NCBI GenBank assembly: GCA_007135995.1 | Contig: SLHU01000303.1 | Coordinates: 1 to 5,371, forward strand | Length of the DNA: 5,371 nt | Source: Clostridiales bacterium | GTDB taxonomy: Bacteria; Bacillota; Clostridia; Saccharofermentanales; UBA5734 | Direction: 5' to 3' | In this document: positions 1 to 5,371 of the stretch, in pieces | How positions within the stretch are numbered: position 1 is the first letter of the stretch | Layout: each line of letters opens with the position of its first letter | Notes under the pieces: generated by a model | What the model saw: only the letters and a program-made list of their open reading frames with translations | Database searches by the model: none | What the model was told of the DNA's origin: nothing | Position numbers and translations under genes: made by a program

Positions 1-408
1 AAAGTCAGCAAGTACAGATCTGTCGAAAAGTATTCGCATGTCATGCATCTAGTCAGTCTGGTTGAAGGCGTGCTTGCCCGTGACATGCATTCTGTTGAAG
101 TATTAACTGCGGTCCTGCCGGCAGGCACTTTATCCGGAGCGCCCAAAATAAGAGCGATGGAGATTATCGATGAGCTGGAAAGCACACGCAGAGGACCCTA
201 TGGCGGAGCGGTCGGCTATCTTGGTTTTGACGGGCAGATGGACACCTGTATCACAATTCGTACTGCCGTGATAAAAGAGCGATCTATTTATGTTCAGGCT
301 GGCGCCGGCATTGTTGCTGATTCGGTTCCGGAAAGTGAATATGATGAAGTGAAGCAGAAAGCAAAAGCTTTGCTGTCTGCTATCAGAAAGGCTGGTTTCT
401 ATCGATGA
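1..408 (+). CDS. trpE: Anthranilate synthase component I, C-terminal part (5' end outside the window)
   Basis: This is the last 135 codons of the large, chorismate-binding subunit of anthranilate synthase, which converts chorismate plus ammonia (from glutamine via TrpG) to anthranilate and pyruvate in the cytoplasm. The frame is open from base 1 and ends at TGA 406-408. Visible family motifs, numbered in the partial peptide, are [11 protein letters not shown] (9-19), [20 protein letters not shown] (40-59), the [12 protein letters not shown] block just after, the CITIRTAV strand, and [18 protein letters not shown] near the end. The [10 protein letters not shown] form favours TrpE over PabB, which tends to have PGGSITGAPK. 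A PabB role cannot be fully excluded because the N-terminal tryptophan-binding region is missing. The gene overlaps trpG by 4 bp (ATGA), which is typical of translational coupling of the two subunits in equal amounts. Confidence 0.95.
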   Translation, partial: KVSKYRSVEKYSHVMHLVSLVEGVLARDMHSVEVLTAVLPAGTLSGAPKIRAMEIIDELESTRRGPYGGAVGYLGFDGQMDTCITIRTAVIKERSIYVQAGAGIVADSVPESEYDEVKQKAKALLSAIRKAGFYR

Positions 409-998
409 TACTGCTGATTGATAACTATGATTCGTTTACCTATAACCTGTATCAGATGCTGGGATGCTTCGATGAGGCGATAAAAGTTGTCAGAAACGAT
501 GCCTTCACCGCTGATGAGCTCATCGCGCTGAATCCCCGCGGTGTGGTTTTGTCGCCTGGACCGGGCTATCCGCAGTCAGCTGGCATCATGATTGAACTGA
601 TCAGAAAAATGTACAAAACAACGCCGCTGTTGGGCGTCTGCCTCGGGCATCAGGCAATTGCCAGTGCTTTCGGTGCTGACATTATAAGAGCGCCCAAGCC
701 TGTACACGGCAAAAAGAGCCAGATCAGCACCCTTGCGGACTGCCCTCTTTTCCATGATCTGGAACAGCCGGTTGAAGTCGCCAGATATCACTCGCTGATT
801 GTTGACCGAAAAACACTGGCACAGCCCTTGTGTGTGACTGCTGAAAGCAGCGACGGACTTGTCATGGCGCTATCACATCAATCCCTGCCCGTTTTCGGAC
901 TGCAGTTTCACCCGGAATCAATTCTGACCGAGAAAGGCAGCCAGATTCTGGGGCGATTTGTTGAGATTGTGCATGGAAAGAAGCATGGTACAGCATGA
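405..998 (+). CDS. trpG: Anthranilate synthase component II, glutamine amidotransferase
   Basis: A 197-residue class I (triad) glutamine amidotransferase, the usual length for a stand-alone TrpG/PabA. It hydrolyses glutamine and passes ammonia to TrpE. It opens with [14 protein letters not shown], typical of the family. The oxyanion segment [11 protein letters not shown] is at 50-60, the nucleophile Cys79 lies in GVCLGHQ (77-83), and the other triad residues are His169 and Glu171 in LQFHPES. HGKKS (101-105) and RYHSL (127-131) are further TrpG/PabA signatures. The ATG start overlaps the trpE stop; only a weak purine-rich site (AGAAAGG, about 13 nt upstream) precedes it, so translation probably depends on coupling with trpE. 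It may also serve folate synthesis as PabA, as the single amidotransferase does in Bacillus subtilis. trpD does not follow: the next gene converges from the other strand 20 bp downstream. Confidence 0.95.
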   Translation: MILLIDNYDSFTYNLYQMLGCFDEAIKVVRNDAFTADELIALNPRGVVLSPGPGYPQSAGIMIELIRKMYKTTPLLGVCLGHQAIASAFGADIIRAPKPVHGKKSQISTLADCPLFHDLEQPVEVARYHSLIVDRKTLAQPLCVTAESSDGLVMALSHQSLPVFGLQFHPESILTEKGSQILGRFVEIVHGKKHGTA

Positions 999-1018
999 AT
1001 CCGTTCGCAGTGGTTCTG
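999..1018. other. Convergent intergenic gap without a visible terminator
   Basis: Only 20 bp separate the trpG stop (plus strand) from the rlmH stop (minus strand). I see no GC-rich hairpin followed by a T run on either strand. The only nearby complementary pair, GAATCC (997-1002) and GGATTC (1045-1050), has a 42-nt loop and no T tract. Transcripts from both sides would therefore be expected to overlap at their 3' ends, or to end inside the opposing gene or by a factor-dependent route. Confidence 0.6.
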
Positions 1019-1483
1019 CTATTTGTGATATGGTTCGTTTCTGAGGATTCGAAAGCCGCGATAGCATTGCTCAAGCAGAATCATACGAGCCATCTGATGC
1101 GTAAAAGTCAGATCTGATAAACACAAGGTTTCCTGCGCTCTGTCGATCACAGACCTGTCAAGCCCGTTTGAACCGCCGATAACAAATACAATTTCACTAC
1201 CGCCGCGCGTAAACCACTGATCCATCGCGCCTGCTAGCTGCACAGACTGATACCGGCTGCCCTGAAGATCTAATGCGATGACAAACGATTGTGGTTTAAT
1301 CTGCTTTAAAAGCAGATCTGCTTCGGTCTGCAATGCCTTGCCCGCTGGCCAATGGTCTGGTGTATCAGGAACCGTTGTGATGGCGAGCTTACAGTATCTG
1401 CTCAAACGCTTTTTATACTCGTCAATGCCTGCCTGCAGCCATTTTTCTTTAATTTTACCCGTTGCTATTACTCTAATCTGCAC
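1019..1483 (-). CDS. rlmH: 23S rRNA (pseudouridine1915-N3)-methyltransferase
   Basis: A 154-residue SPOUT-class methyltransferase, close to the family's usual length of about 155-159. It methylates N3 of pseudouridine 1915 in helix 69 of 23S rRNA on assembled 70S ribosomes, using S-adenosylmethionine bound in a C-terminal trefoil knot. Family features are the N-terminal strand IRVIATGKIKEKWL (3-16), the SAM-loop motif FVIGGSNGLD (100-109), the knot helix FTHQMARMILLEQCYRGF (127-144), and the invariant-type tail NEPYHK (149-154), which shows the 3' end is intact. The start is GTG at 1483-1481, preceded by an AGGAG site that overlaps the walJ stop. The gene lies 8 nt after walJ, last in the walRK operon as in Bacillus and Staphylococcus. 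Older names are ybeA, yydA and orfX. In staphylococci the 3' end of this gene is the SCCmec attachment site; I see no integrated element here. Confidence 0.96.
   Translation of the reverse strand: MQIRVIATGKIKEKWLQAGIDEYKKRLSRYCKLAITTVPDTPDHWPAGKALQTEADLLLKQIKPQSFVIALDLQGSRYQSVQLAGAMDQWFTRGGSEIVFVIGGSNGLDRSVIDRAQETLCLSDLTFTHQMARMILLEQCYRGFRILRNEPYHK
1301..1323. repeat. Triple alternating CTGCTT/AAGCAG repeat with a 14-bp perfect palindrome, inside rlmH
   Basis: The plus strand reads CTGCTT (1301-1306), AAGCAG (1310-1315), CTGCTT (1318-1323). The last two form the perfect 14-bp palindrome AAGCAGATCTGCTT (1310-1323). The middle copy could pair with either flanking copy, giving two mutually exclusive small hairpins. 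It lies wholly in rlmH coding sequence (residues about 54-61, EADLLLKQ), so coding constraint or chance could explain it. Confidence 0.5.
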
Positions 1484-1488
1484 AAATA

Positions 1489-1493
1489 CTCCT
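1489..1493 (-). promoter_or_regulatory. Ribosome binding site of rlmH
   Basis: AGGAG on the minus strand lies 5 nt before the GTG start at 1483 and shares bases with the TAG stop of walJ (1494-1492). It supports the GTG as the real start and indicates that ribosomes ending walJ sit on the rlmH initiation site. Confidence 0.75.
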
Positions 1494-2292
1494 AAAAGAA
1501 AAAAGGCTGGCTGGTTTTATGTCGCCTGGCAATGTCAAGTGTCAGATCTTTACCAATGACAGCCCCCTCTGTTTCAAGTGACTGGCGGACTGTCAGATAT
1601 GCCAGCTCCGGATAATTATTGTCCTGGCTCAGATGCACCAGCTGAAAATGCTCTGTCCCCTTTTTCAGCAGCTTTATAATCGCATCAGCGCAATCATCAT
1701 TAGAAAGATGCCCTTTACTGCCTTTGATTCTTTTTTTCAGCATATACGGGTAGCGGCCTGCCATCAGCATGCCAGGGTCATAATTTGCCTCAATCATGAT
1801 TGCCCGGCTGCCTTTAATTGCCTGCAGCATCGTCTCGCTGAACTGCCCTGAATCTGTCATAATAGACAAAGACCCGCGCCTGCTGTTGATTGAATAGCCG
1901 ACTGGATCTGCAGCATCATGTGATGTAGAAAATCCGGTCAGAGCTAATGATCCCATTTCAACAGTCTGACCAGGCAAAATCAGACGAATGAGCTTTTCGT
2001 CTATCTTCCCGCAGTTTTTTTTCATTGCTTCCCAGGTAGGGGGTGTACAATATACAGGCACCTGATAACGCCGCATCATGACGCCAACACCTGCGATATG
2101 GTCAACATGTTCATGGGTCACAAAGATTGCGTTGATATTCGCCGCCTGCTGGCTGATCTCAGATAAAGACTGCTCGATCGCCCGGCAACAGACCCCGGCA
2201 TCAATCAGCACATTCGTGTTCTGGTATGAAACAACTATTGCATTGCCGCTGCTGCCGCTGCGCAAGGCGCAGACTTGAAGCTGATCTTCCAT
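1492..2292 (-). CDS. walJ: MBL-fold metallo-hydrolase WalJ (YycJ/VicX family)
   Basis: A 266-residue metallo-beta-lactamase-fold protein of the YycJ/WalJ/VicX family, predicted cytoplasmic with two metal ions. Members are reported as DNA-processing exonuclease-like enzymes and are tied genetically to wall metabolism and division control through their place in the walRK operon. Visible features are the N-terminal strand CALRSGSSGNAIVV (8-21), the metal motif THEHVDH (59-65, ligands H60, H62, D64, H65), SHDA (124-127), the bridging aspartate in TDSG (D147), KGHLSN (H195) and the C-terminal LVHLSQDNN (H220). All expected ligands are present. I chose ATG at 2292-2290, which shares its A with the murA stop (TGATG). 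A TTG one codon upstream (2295) is possible but less likely. No strong ribosome binding site precedes it, so re-initiation after murA is likely. The protein ends with three phenylalanines; rlmH starts 8 nt later. Confidence 0.93.
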   Translation of the reverse strand: MEDQLQVCALRSGSSGNAIVVSYQNTNVLIDAGVCCRAIEQSLSEISQQAANINAIFVTHEHVDHIAGVGVMMRRYQVPVYCTPPTWEAMKKNCGKIDEKLIRLILPGQTVEMGSLALTGFSTSHDAADPVGYSINSRRGSLSIMTDSGQFSETMLQAIKGSRAIMIEANYDPGMLMAGRYPYMLKKRIKGSKGHLSNDDCADAIIKLLKKGTEHFQLVHLSQDNNYPELAYLTVRQSLETEGAVIGKDLTLDIARRHKTSQPFFF

Positions 2293-3557
2293 CAATTTTC
2301 AATTCTGGTTATATCTGCACCCAGACTGCGCATTTTGCTGATAAAATTTTCGTATCCGCGTTCTATTTTACTAATATCATCAACTTCTGTCATGCCTTCA
2401 GCATATAAGCCGGCGAGAACAAGCGCTGCGCCTGCTCTGAGATCACGCGCTGTGACATGTGCACCCGTTAGCTTATGACCCCCCTCAATGATCGCCAGTT
2501 TACCTGAAATAAGTATATCTGCTCCCATGGTTTTCAAATCATCAATATACTGGAAGCGATTGTCCCATACACTTTCAGTCATCCTGCTGCTGCCATTCGC
2601 CGTGCAAAGCAGTACGGTTGTTTGCGGCTGCAGGTCAGTCGGAAATCCAGGATAAGGCATTGTCTTATAACTTGCCGCCTGAAGTTGTTTTCCGTTTTCA
2701 ACTGATACGCAAATTGATTCATCGCCTACTTCTACAAGCGCACCCATTTCCTCCAGTTTTGCGGTTAAGGGCTCCATGTGCCTTGGTATTACGCCATGTA
2801 CGGTAATCTGGCCCCGCGTCAACGCAGCAGCAAGCATATAAGTTCCTGCTTCAATCTGATCGGGGATAATTGAATATGAGCAGTCAGCTTCCAGAACCGG
2901 AACGCCCGACACACGAATCACATCAGTACCTGCACCGCGGATATTAGCCCCCATTGTATTGAGGAAATTGGCTACATCAACAATGTGAGGCTCTCTTGCC
3001 GCGTTTTCAATAACTGTTACCCCTTCTGCTTTCGCAGCAGCAATCATAATATTAACGGTAGCACCAACACTGACGACATCAAGGAAGACATGCTCACCTT
3101 TGAGTTTTTCAGCCTCGACATGGATTTTACCATATTCAATGTTGACATGTGCTCCGAGCGCTTCAAACCCCTTCATGTGCTGGTCAATAGGTCTTGTGCC
3201 AAAATTACATCCCCCGGGCATGTAAATTGTTGACTTTTTGAATCGGCCCAGCAAAGCGCCCAGCAAGTAGTAAGAGCCGCGGATGCTGCGCACTTTATCA
3301 TGTGTCGCCTCCCACGTGCTGATCGAACAAGGGTCAATGTATAAACTGCCTTCTGAATCCCGTTTGATCTTGGCACCCAGATGCTTACAGATCTCTACCA
3401 TCACATTGATGTCTGCAACGTCTGGAACATTTTCAATTTTGCAGGCTCCGTCCAGAAGCATCGCAGCTGAAATAATGCCCAAGGCAGCGTTTTTCGATCC
3501 GCTTATATTAACATCGCCTGACAAACGATTGCCGCCGCGTATAATGTAACTAGCCAA
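2292..3557 (-). CDS. murA: UDP-N-acetylglucosamine 1-carboxyvinyltransferase
   Basis: A cytoplasmic enolpyruvyl transferase that moves enolpyruvate from PEP to UDP-N-acetylglucosamine, the first committed step of peptidoglycan synthesis. From the TTG at 3557-3555 it has 421 residues, close to E. coli MurA (419). Family residues fall in register: Lys22 and Asn23 in SGSKNAALG, exactly the E. coli numbers; active-site Cys117 in PGGCNFGTRPIDQH (E. coli Cys115, the fosfomycin target); Asp308 in GFPTDLQPQ (E. coli Asp305); the LRAGAALVLAG block; and IERGYEN near the end (E. coli Arg397). The cysteine predicts fosfomycin sensitivity at the target. The frame stays open to a GTG at 3611, overlapping walK by 8 bp and adding 18 residues (439 in all). 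I prefer the TTG because the extension has no counterpart in the family and GAGGGA precedes the TTG. The GTG also has a GGAG 9 nt upstream, so the choice is not certain. Bacillota often have two MurA paralogues; which one this is cannot be told here. Confidence 0.96.
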   Translation of the reverse strand: MASYIIRGGNRLSGDVNISGSKNAALGIISAAMLLDGACKIENVPDVADINVMVEICKHLGAKIKRDSEGSLYIDPCSISTWEATHDKVRSIRGSYYLLGALLGRFKKSTIYMPGGCNFGTRPIDQHMKGFEALGAHVNIEYGKIHVEAEKLKGEHVFLDVVSVGATVNIMIAAAKAEGVTVIENAAREPHIVDVANFLNTMGANIRGAGTDVIRVSGVPVLEADCSYSIIPDQIEAGTYMLAAALTRGQITVHGVIPRHMEPLTAKLEEMGALVEVGDESICVSVENGKQLQAASYKTMPYPGFPTDLQPQTTVLLCTANGSSRMTESVWDNRFQYIDDLKTMGADILISGKLAIIEGGHKLTGAHVTARDLRAGAALVLAGLYAEGMTEVDDISKIERGYENFISKMRSLGADITRIEN

Positions 3558-3564
3558 ATGCTGA

Positions 3565-3570
3565 TCCCTC
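3565..3570 (-). promoter_or_regulatory. Ribosome binding site deciding the murA start
   Basis: GAGGGA on the minus strand; its GAGG core ends 9 nt before the TTG at 3557. This start puts the MurA fold at residue 1 and the catalytic Lys/Asn at 22 and 23. A rival GGAG (3621-3624), inside the last codons of walK, lies 9 nt before the upstream GTG at 3611. Confidence 0.55.
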
Positions 3571-3603
3571 ACTTTAACTTTTTCTTCTTTTATCAGGGTT
3601 CTA

Positions 3604-3945
3604 TTAATCACGAACCGGTTCTCCGATCGGGTTATTTATTGTATCTGCTTCCGCATTCTGATGCATTGAATCATGATCCATTTCTGTGTTCATTCGATCC
3701 TTACCGCTGCCGCTGATATTGTCAGCCGACCTTGGAACGGGGGTCAGATCATCATCATGTTCCAGGATCAGCCTGATCAATTTCGCTGACGCATTTTTAT
3801 CAAGTTCACCCAGCTGATCATCAATCAGCTTATATGCAGTTGCATGCTGAACAAGCTCCGCGGATGCCAGCCTGTAAAGTGGTTCCAGAGAAGCAGGCTG
3901 ATCATCTGCCCTCTCAAGTGTATCATAAAAAACTTTGCTGGCTAT
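3604..3945 (-). other. C-terminal tail of WalK: unrecognised, hydrophilic, GATC-dense
   Basis: This segment encodes residues 411-523 of WalK, beyond the last strand of the ATPase domain (FTVMIP). The first half (about 411-470) looks helical, with heptad-like hydrophobic spacing (LEPLYRLASAELV, AYKLIDDQLGELD, AKLIRLILEHDDD). The second half (471-523) is polar and probably disordered, rich in D, N, S, M and H. It contains no recognisable receiver, PAS or Hpt motif. The DNA holds eight GATC sites between 3625 and 3903, where about one is expected by chance. The reading frame is clean to its stop. Confidence 0.6.
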
Positions 3946-5175
3946 AGGTATCATCACAGTAAACTCTGTCCCCTTTCCGAGAACGCTGTTGACATCAATA
4001 TGTCCGCCGTGCAGCTCCACTAGCTCTCTGGCGATTGAAAGACCCAGGCCAGTTCCGCCAAACATTCGGGACCCCGTCATATCAACGCGATAAAATCTGT
4101 TGAATATCCGCGGCAGGTGTTCATTTTCAATGCCGAATCCAGTATCAGAGATTTTAACATAAACATCATCTACCAGATAGCTGATATAGATTTTGATCGA
4201 TCCGCCTCTGTCGGTATATTTGATCGCATTGCCAATCAGGTTTGTGATCACACGCTCCATGGAGGTCCGGTCAATGAAGACAGGCGGTATCATTGACAGG
4301 GCATAACAGGTCATGTCTATTTCTTTGTCCTGTGCCTGATGCTGCAGACGATCTACGACCTGTCTGACAATACTTGAGAAATTTAGCAGTTCCATACGAA
4401 CCCGAATGCCTTTGCTGTCGATGCTTGATAAGAGCAACAGGTCTTCAACGAGTCGTTCCATGCGCAATGCATCGTCATGCACACGCCATACATCTTTTCT
4501 TATGGCCTCTTTGCTCTTTTCTGAAAGACCCCAGTCCAACAGTGATTCTGAATAAGTTTTTATCGTTGTCAGAGGCGTCTTCAACTCATGAGAAACATTC
4601 GCCACGAATTCTTTTCGCTGCTTTTCTTCATGTTCCTGTTCTGTTATGTCTTGCAGCACGATCAGAACACCCGTGCTTCTCTCTTGTTCAAAACGCGTTT
4701 CCTTAAGACGGATACGCAGTATTCTGTCCTTAATCTGGATTTTAGCGCTGATTGATTCACTGCCAAGCAGCAATGCAGCCTGCAAGCCATTATCATGACC
4801 ATACTCTGAGATAAAATCATTGAACTTGTCAGGTATTTTTGCTGGTGCAATCATCTTTTTGGCTGCCGGATTAACATTGATCAGCATGCCGTCGCTGCTG
4901 AACGCCAGAACGCCGATATCAAGTTCCGCCAGAATTGCCTCAGATTGACTTCGCTCTTCGACAAACTGGCTGACGACAGATGAGATCTCGCTGTCTTTTT
5001 TATTTCTGTAACGGCGATTTGAAAGCAAACAGTAACCCGCAAAAATAGAGCCAGTAACGATCGTGGCTCCTGCAATGATAAGAAGTGGATGGACAGCTGC
5101 TAAAAACTGGACAATGTCCTGATTAAACTGGTTCCAGGCGGATGCAGCTATTTTTTCTGTATCTAAAAGGTGCAT
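3604..5175 (-). CDS. walK: Sensor histidine kinase WalK (YycG/VicK), single-membrane-segment form with a long C-terminal tail
   Basis: A 523-residue membrane histidine kinase that phosphorylates WalR to adjust peptidoglycan turnover. In order: a short N-terminus probably outside the cell (1-28); one hydrophobic segment (about 29-52) followed by NRRYRNKK, placing the rest inside; a charged linker (55-80); a PAS domain (about 81-180, with GVLAFSSDGMLINVNPAAKK and ending IVLQDITEQ); the dimerisation and phosphoacceptor helix with His196 in FVANVSHELKTPLTT; and a HATPase domain (about 260-410) with N box TNLIGNAIKYT (Asn312, Asn316), DTGFGIE (344-350), FNRFYR (358-363) and GGTGLGLS (373-380). All catalytic boxes are intact. 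Unlike Bacillus and Staphylococcus WalK there is no extracellular PAS-like domain, and no HAMP is obvious; the build resembles streptococcal VicK. Residues 411-523 extend beyond the kinase core and I do not recognise them. ATG 5175 is the first start in the open frame; AAGGAG lies a long 15 nt upstream. Confidence 0.95.
   Translation of the reverse strand: MHLLDTEKIAASAWNQFNQDIVQFLAAVHPLLIIAGATIVTGSIFAGYCLLSNRRYRNKKDSEISSVVSQFVEERSQSEAILAELDIGVLAFSSDGMLINVNPAAKKMIAPAKIPDKFNDFISEYGHDNGLQAALLLGSESISAKIQIKDRILRIRLKETRFEQERSTGVLIVLQDITEQEHEEKQRKEFVANVSHELKTPLTTIKTYSESLLDWGLSEKSKEAIRKDVWRVHDDALRMERLVEDLLLLSSIDSKGIRVRMELLNFSSIVRQVVDRLQHQAQDKEIDMTCYALSMIPPVFIDRTSMERVITNLIGNAIKYTDRGGSIKIYISYLVDDVYVKISDTGFGIENEHLPRIFNRFYRVDMTGSRMFGGTGLGLSIARELVELHGGHIDVNSVLGKGTEFTVMIPIASKVFYDTLERADDQPASLEPLYRLASAELVQHATAYKLIDDQLGELDKNASAKLIRLILEHDDDLTPVPRSADNISGSGKDRMNTEMDHDSMHQNAEADTINNPIGEPVRD
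3812..3830. repeat. Short inverted repeat within the walK tail
   Basis: AGCTGAT (3812-3818) and ATCAGCT (3824-3830) form a 7-bp stem with a 5-nt loop. A second small stem, GATCA (3766-3770) and TGATC (3774-3778) with a 3-nt loop, lies nearby. Neither is followed by a T run on either strand, so they are not intrinsic terminators. Both lie in coding sequence. Confidence 0.4.
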
Positions 5176-5230
5176 AAAATATAATAATTGCTCCTTGATA
5201 TCAAATCTCGTATTTATTCAGCTCTGGTAT
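5176..5230 (-). other. walR-walK spacer with distant ribosome binding site
   Basis: A 55-nt AT-rich gap between the walR stop and the walK start. It holds AAGGAG (minus strand, 5196-5191), a strong site 15 nt before the walK ATG, longer than the usual 5-10. A perfect 10-bp palindrome TTGATATCAA (5195-5204) overlaps the site's first bases. No other ATG, GTG or TTG lies in frame between the site and 5175. I see no terminator and no convincing promoter, so walR and walK are probably co-transcribed. Confidence 0.5.
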
Positions 5231-5371
5231 TTACTCAGCAGGATGTTTATCAAAATAATAACCCACACCGCGCTTAGTCAGTATGTACTTGTAATGATGC
5301 TGATCAGGCTCGATTTTCTCTCTAGTTCTTCTGACTGTGACATCGACTGTTCTGACATCGCCGAAATACTC
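5231..5371 (-). CDS. walR: Response regulator WalR (YycF/VicR), C-terminal end only
   Basis: The last 46 codons plus TAA (5233-5231) of an OmpR/PhoB-family response regulator; the receiver domain and most of the winged helix lie outside the window. The visible peptide covers the recognition helix and wing of the DNA-binding domain: [20 protein letters not shown], then [40 protein letters not shown] with RGVGYY is the hallmark of WalR rather than PhoP, supporting this assignment even from a short piece. Threonine stands at the position that is usually leucine in VRRLREK. The gene is 55 nt upstream of walK in the same direction, as expected for the cognate pair. It controls autolysin and other wall-metabolism genes in the bacteria where it has been studied. 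Confidence 0.93.
   Translation of the reverse strand, partial: EYFGDVRTVDVTVRRTREKIEPDQHHYKYILTKRGVGYYFDKHPAE

Noticed and set aside
1..42. Possible internal deletion in TrpE before the SHVMH motif
   Set aside because: Reading the first residues as [14 protein letters not shown] aligns without a gap to the usual GSVKVPDLMSIEKYSHV pattern, so the window simply begins inside that segment.
576..791. 71-codon minus-strand open frame inside trpG
   Set aside because: It overlaps the trpG catalytic region, which is clearly coding on the plus strand.
1019..1060. SCC-type attachment site at the rlmH 3' end
   Set aside because: The 3' end encodes the normal NEPYHK tail and trpG follows directly on the other strand. 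There are no flanking repeats and no recombinase genes in the window.
995..1117. 40-codon frame beginning at an ATGA overlap with the trpG stop, a possible truncated trpD
   Set aside because: Its peptide ([14 protein letters not shown]...) does not resemble the TrpD N-terminus, and from 1019 on it is antisense to the intact rlmH C-terminus, so the open frame is probably incidental.
1278..1559. 93-codon plus-strand open frame over the rlmH/walJ junction
   Set aside because: Antisense to two well-supported genes, with no family motif and no convincing ribosome binding site.
2985..3549. Two plus-strand open frames (82 and 88 codons) opposite murA
   Set aside because: They mirror conserved MurA coding sequence and show no motifs or plausible starts.
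3604..3945. WalK tail as a frameshifted or fused remnant of WalH
   Set aside because: The frame is clean, the tail lacks a membrane anchor and any WalH-like pattern I can recognise, and WalH is a membrane-anchored extracellular protein.
4374..4706. 110-codon plus-strand open frame opposite the walK kinase core
   Set aside because: Antisense to the HisKA/PAS coding region; Cys- and His-rich composition with no motif is typical of a shadow frame.

Overview
The window comes from a low-to-mid GC (roughly 45-48% by eye) Bacillota (Firmicutes) chromosome. The WalR/WalK two-component system, walJ and rlmH form a conserved block almost confined to that phylum. MurA next to the MBL-fold protein and RlmH, together with clostridial-looking MurA and TrpE motifs, suggests a member of Clostridia or a relative. 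That placement is inference; the Bacillota call is firm.

Layout. The plus strand carries the 3' end of trpE (1-408) and a complete trpG (405-998), joined by a 4-bp ATGA overlap. After only 20 bp the strand switches. The rest is one tightly packed minus-strand operon, read from the right edge leftwards: 3' end of walR (5371-5231), walK (5175-3604), murA (3557-2292, or a longer GTG form from 3611), walJ (2292-1492) and rlmH (1483-1019). Gaps are 55, 46 (or an 8-bp overlap), -1 and 8 nt. I see no internal promoter or terminator, and no intrinsic terminator between the converging trpG and rlmH ends. Nearly all of the window is coding. I see no RNA genes, insertion sequences, CRISPR arrays or phage genes.

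How the genes work together. TrpE and TrpG form anthranilate synthase, the first committed step of tryptophan synthesis; trpD does not follow. WalR and WalK are the cell-wall-homeostasis response regulator and sensor kinase. MurA makes the first committed peptidoglycan precursor. WalJ is a metallo-hydrolase linked genetically to wall and division control. RlmH methylates pseudouridine 1915 of 23S rRNA. The block therefore joins a wall-stress signalling system to a wall-synthesis enzyme.

Main departures from the Bacillus arrangement: walH and walI are absent and murA takes their place; WalK has a single membrane segment, no extracellular sensor and no clear HAMP; and WalK carries an unrecognised C-terminal tail of about 110 residues. 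I found no clearly novel system. The tail and the murA insertion are the items most worth a second look.
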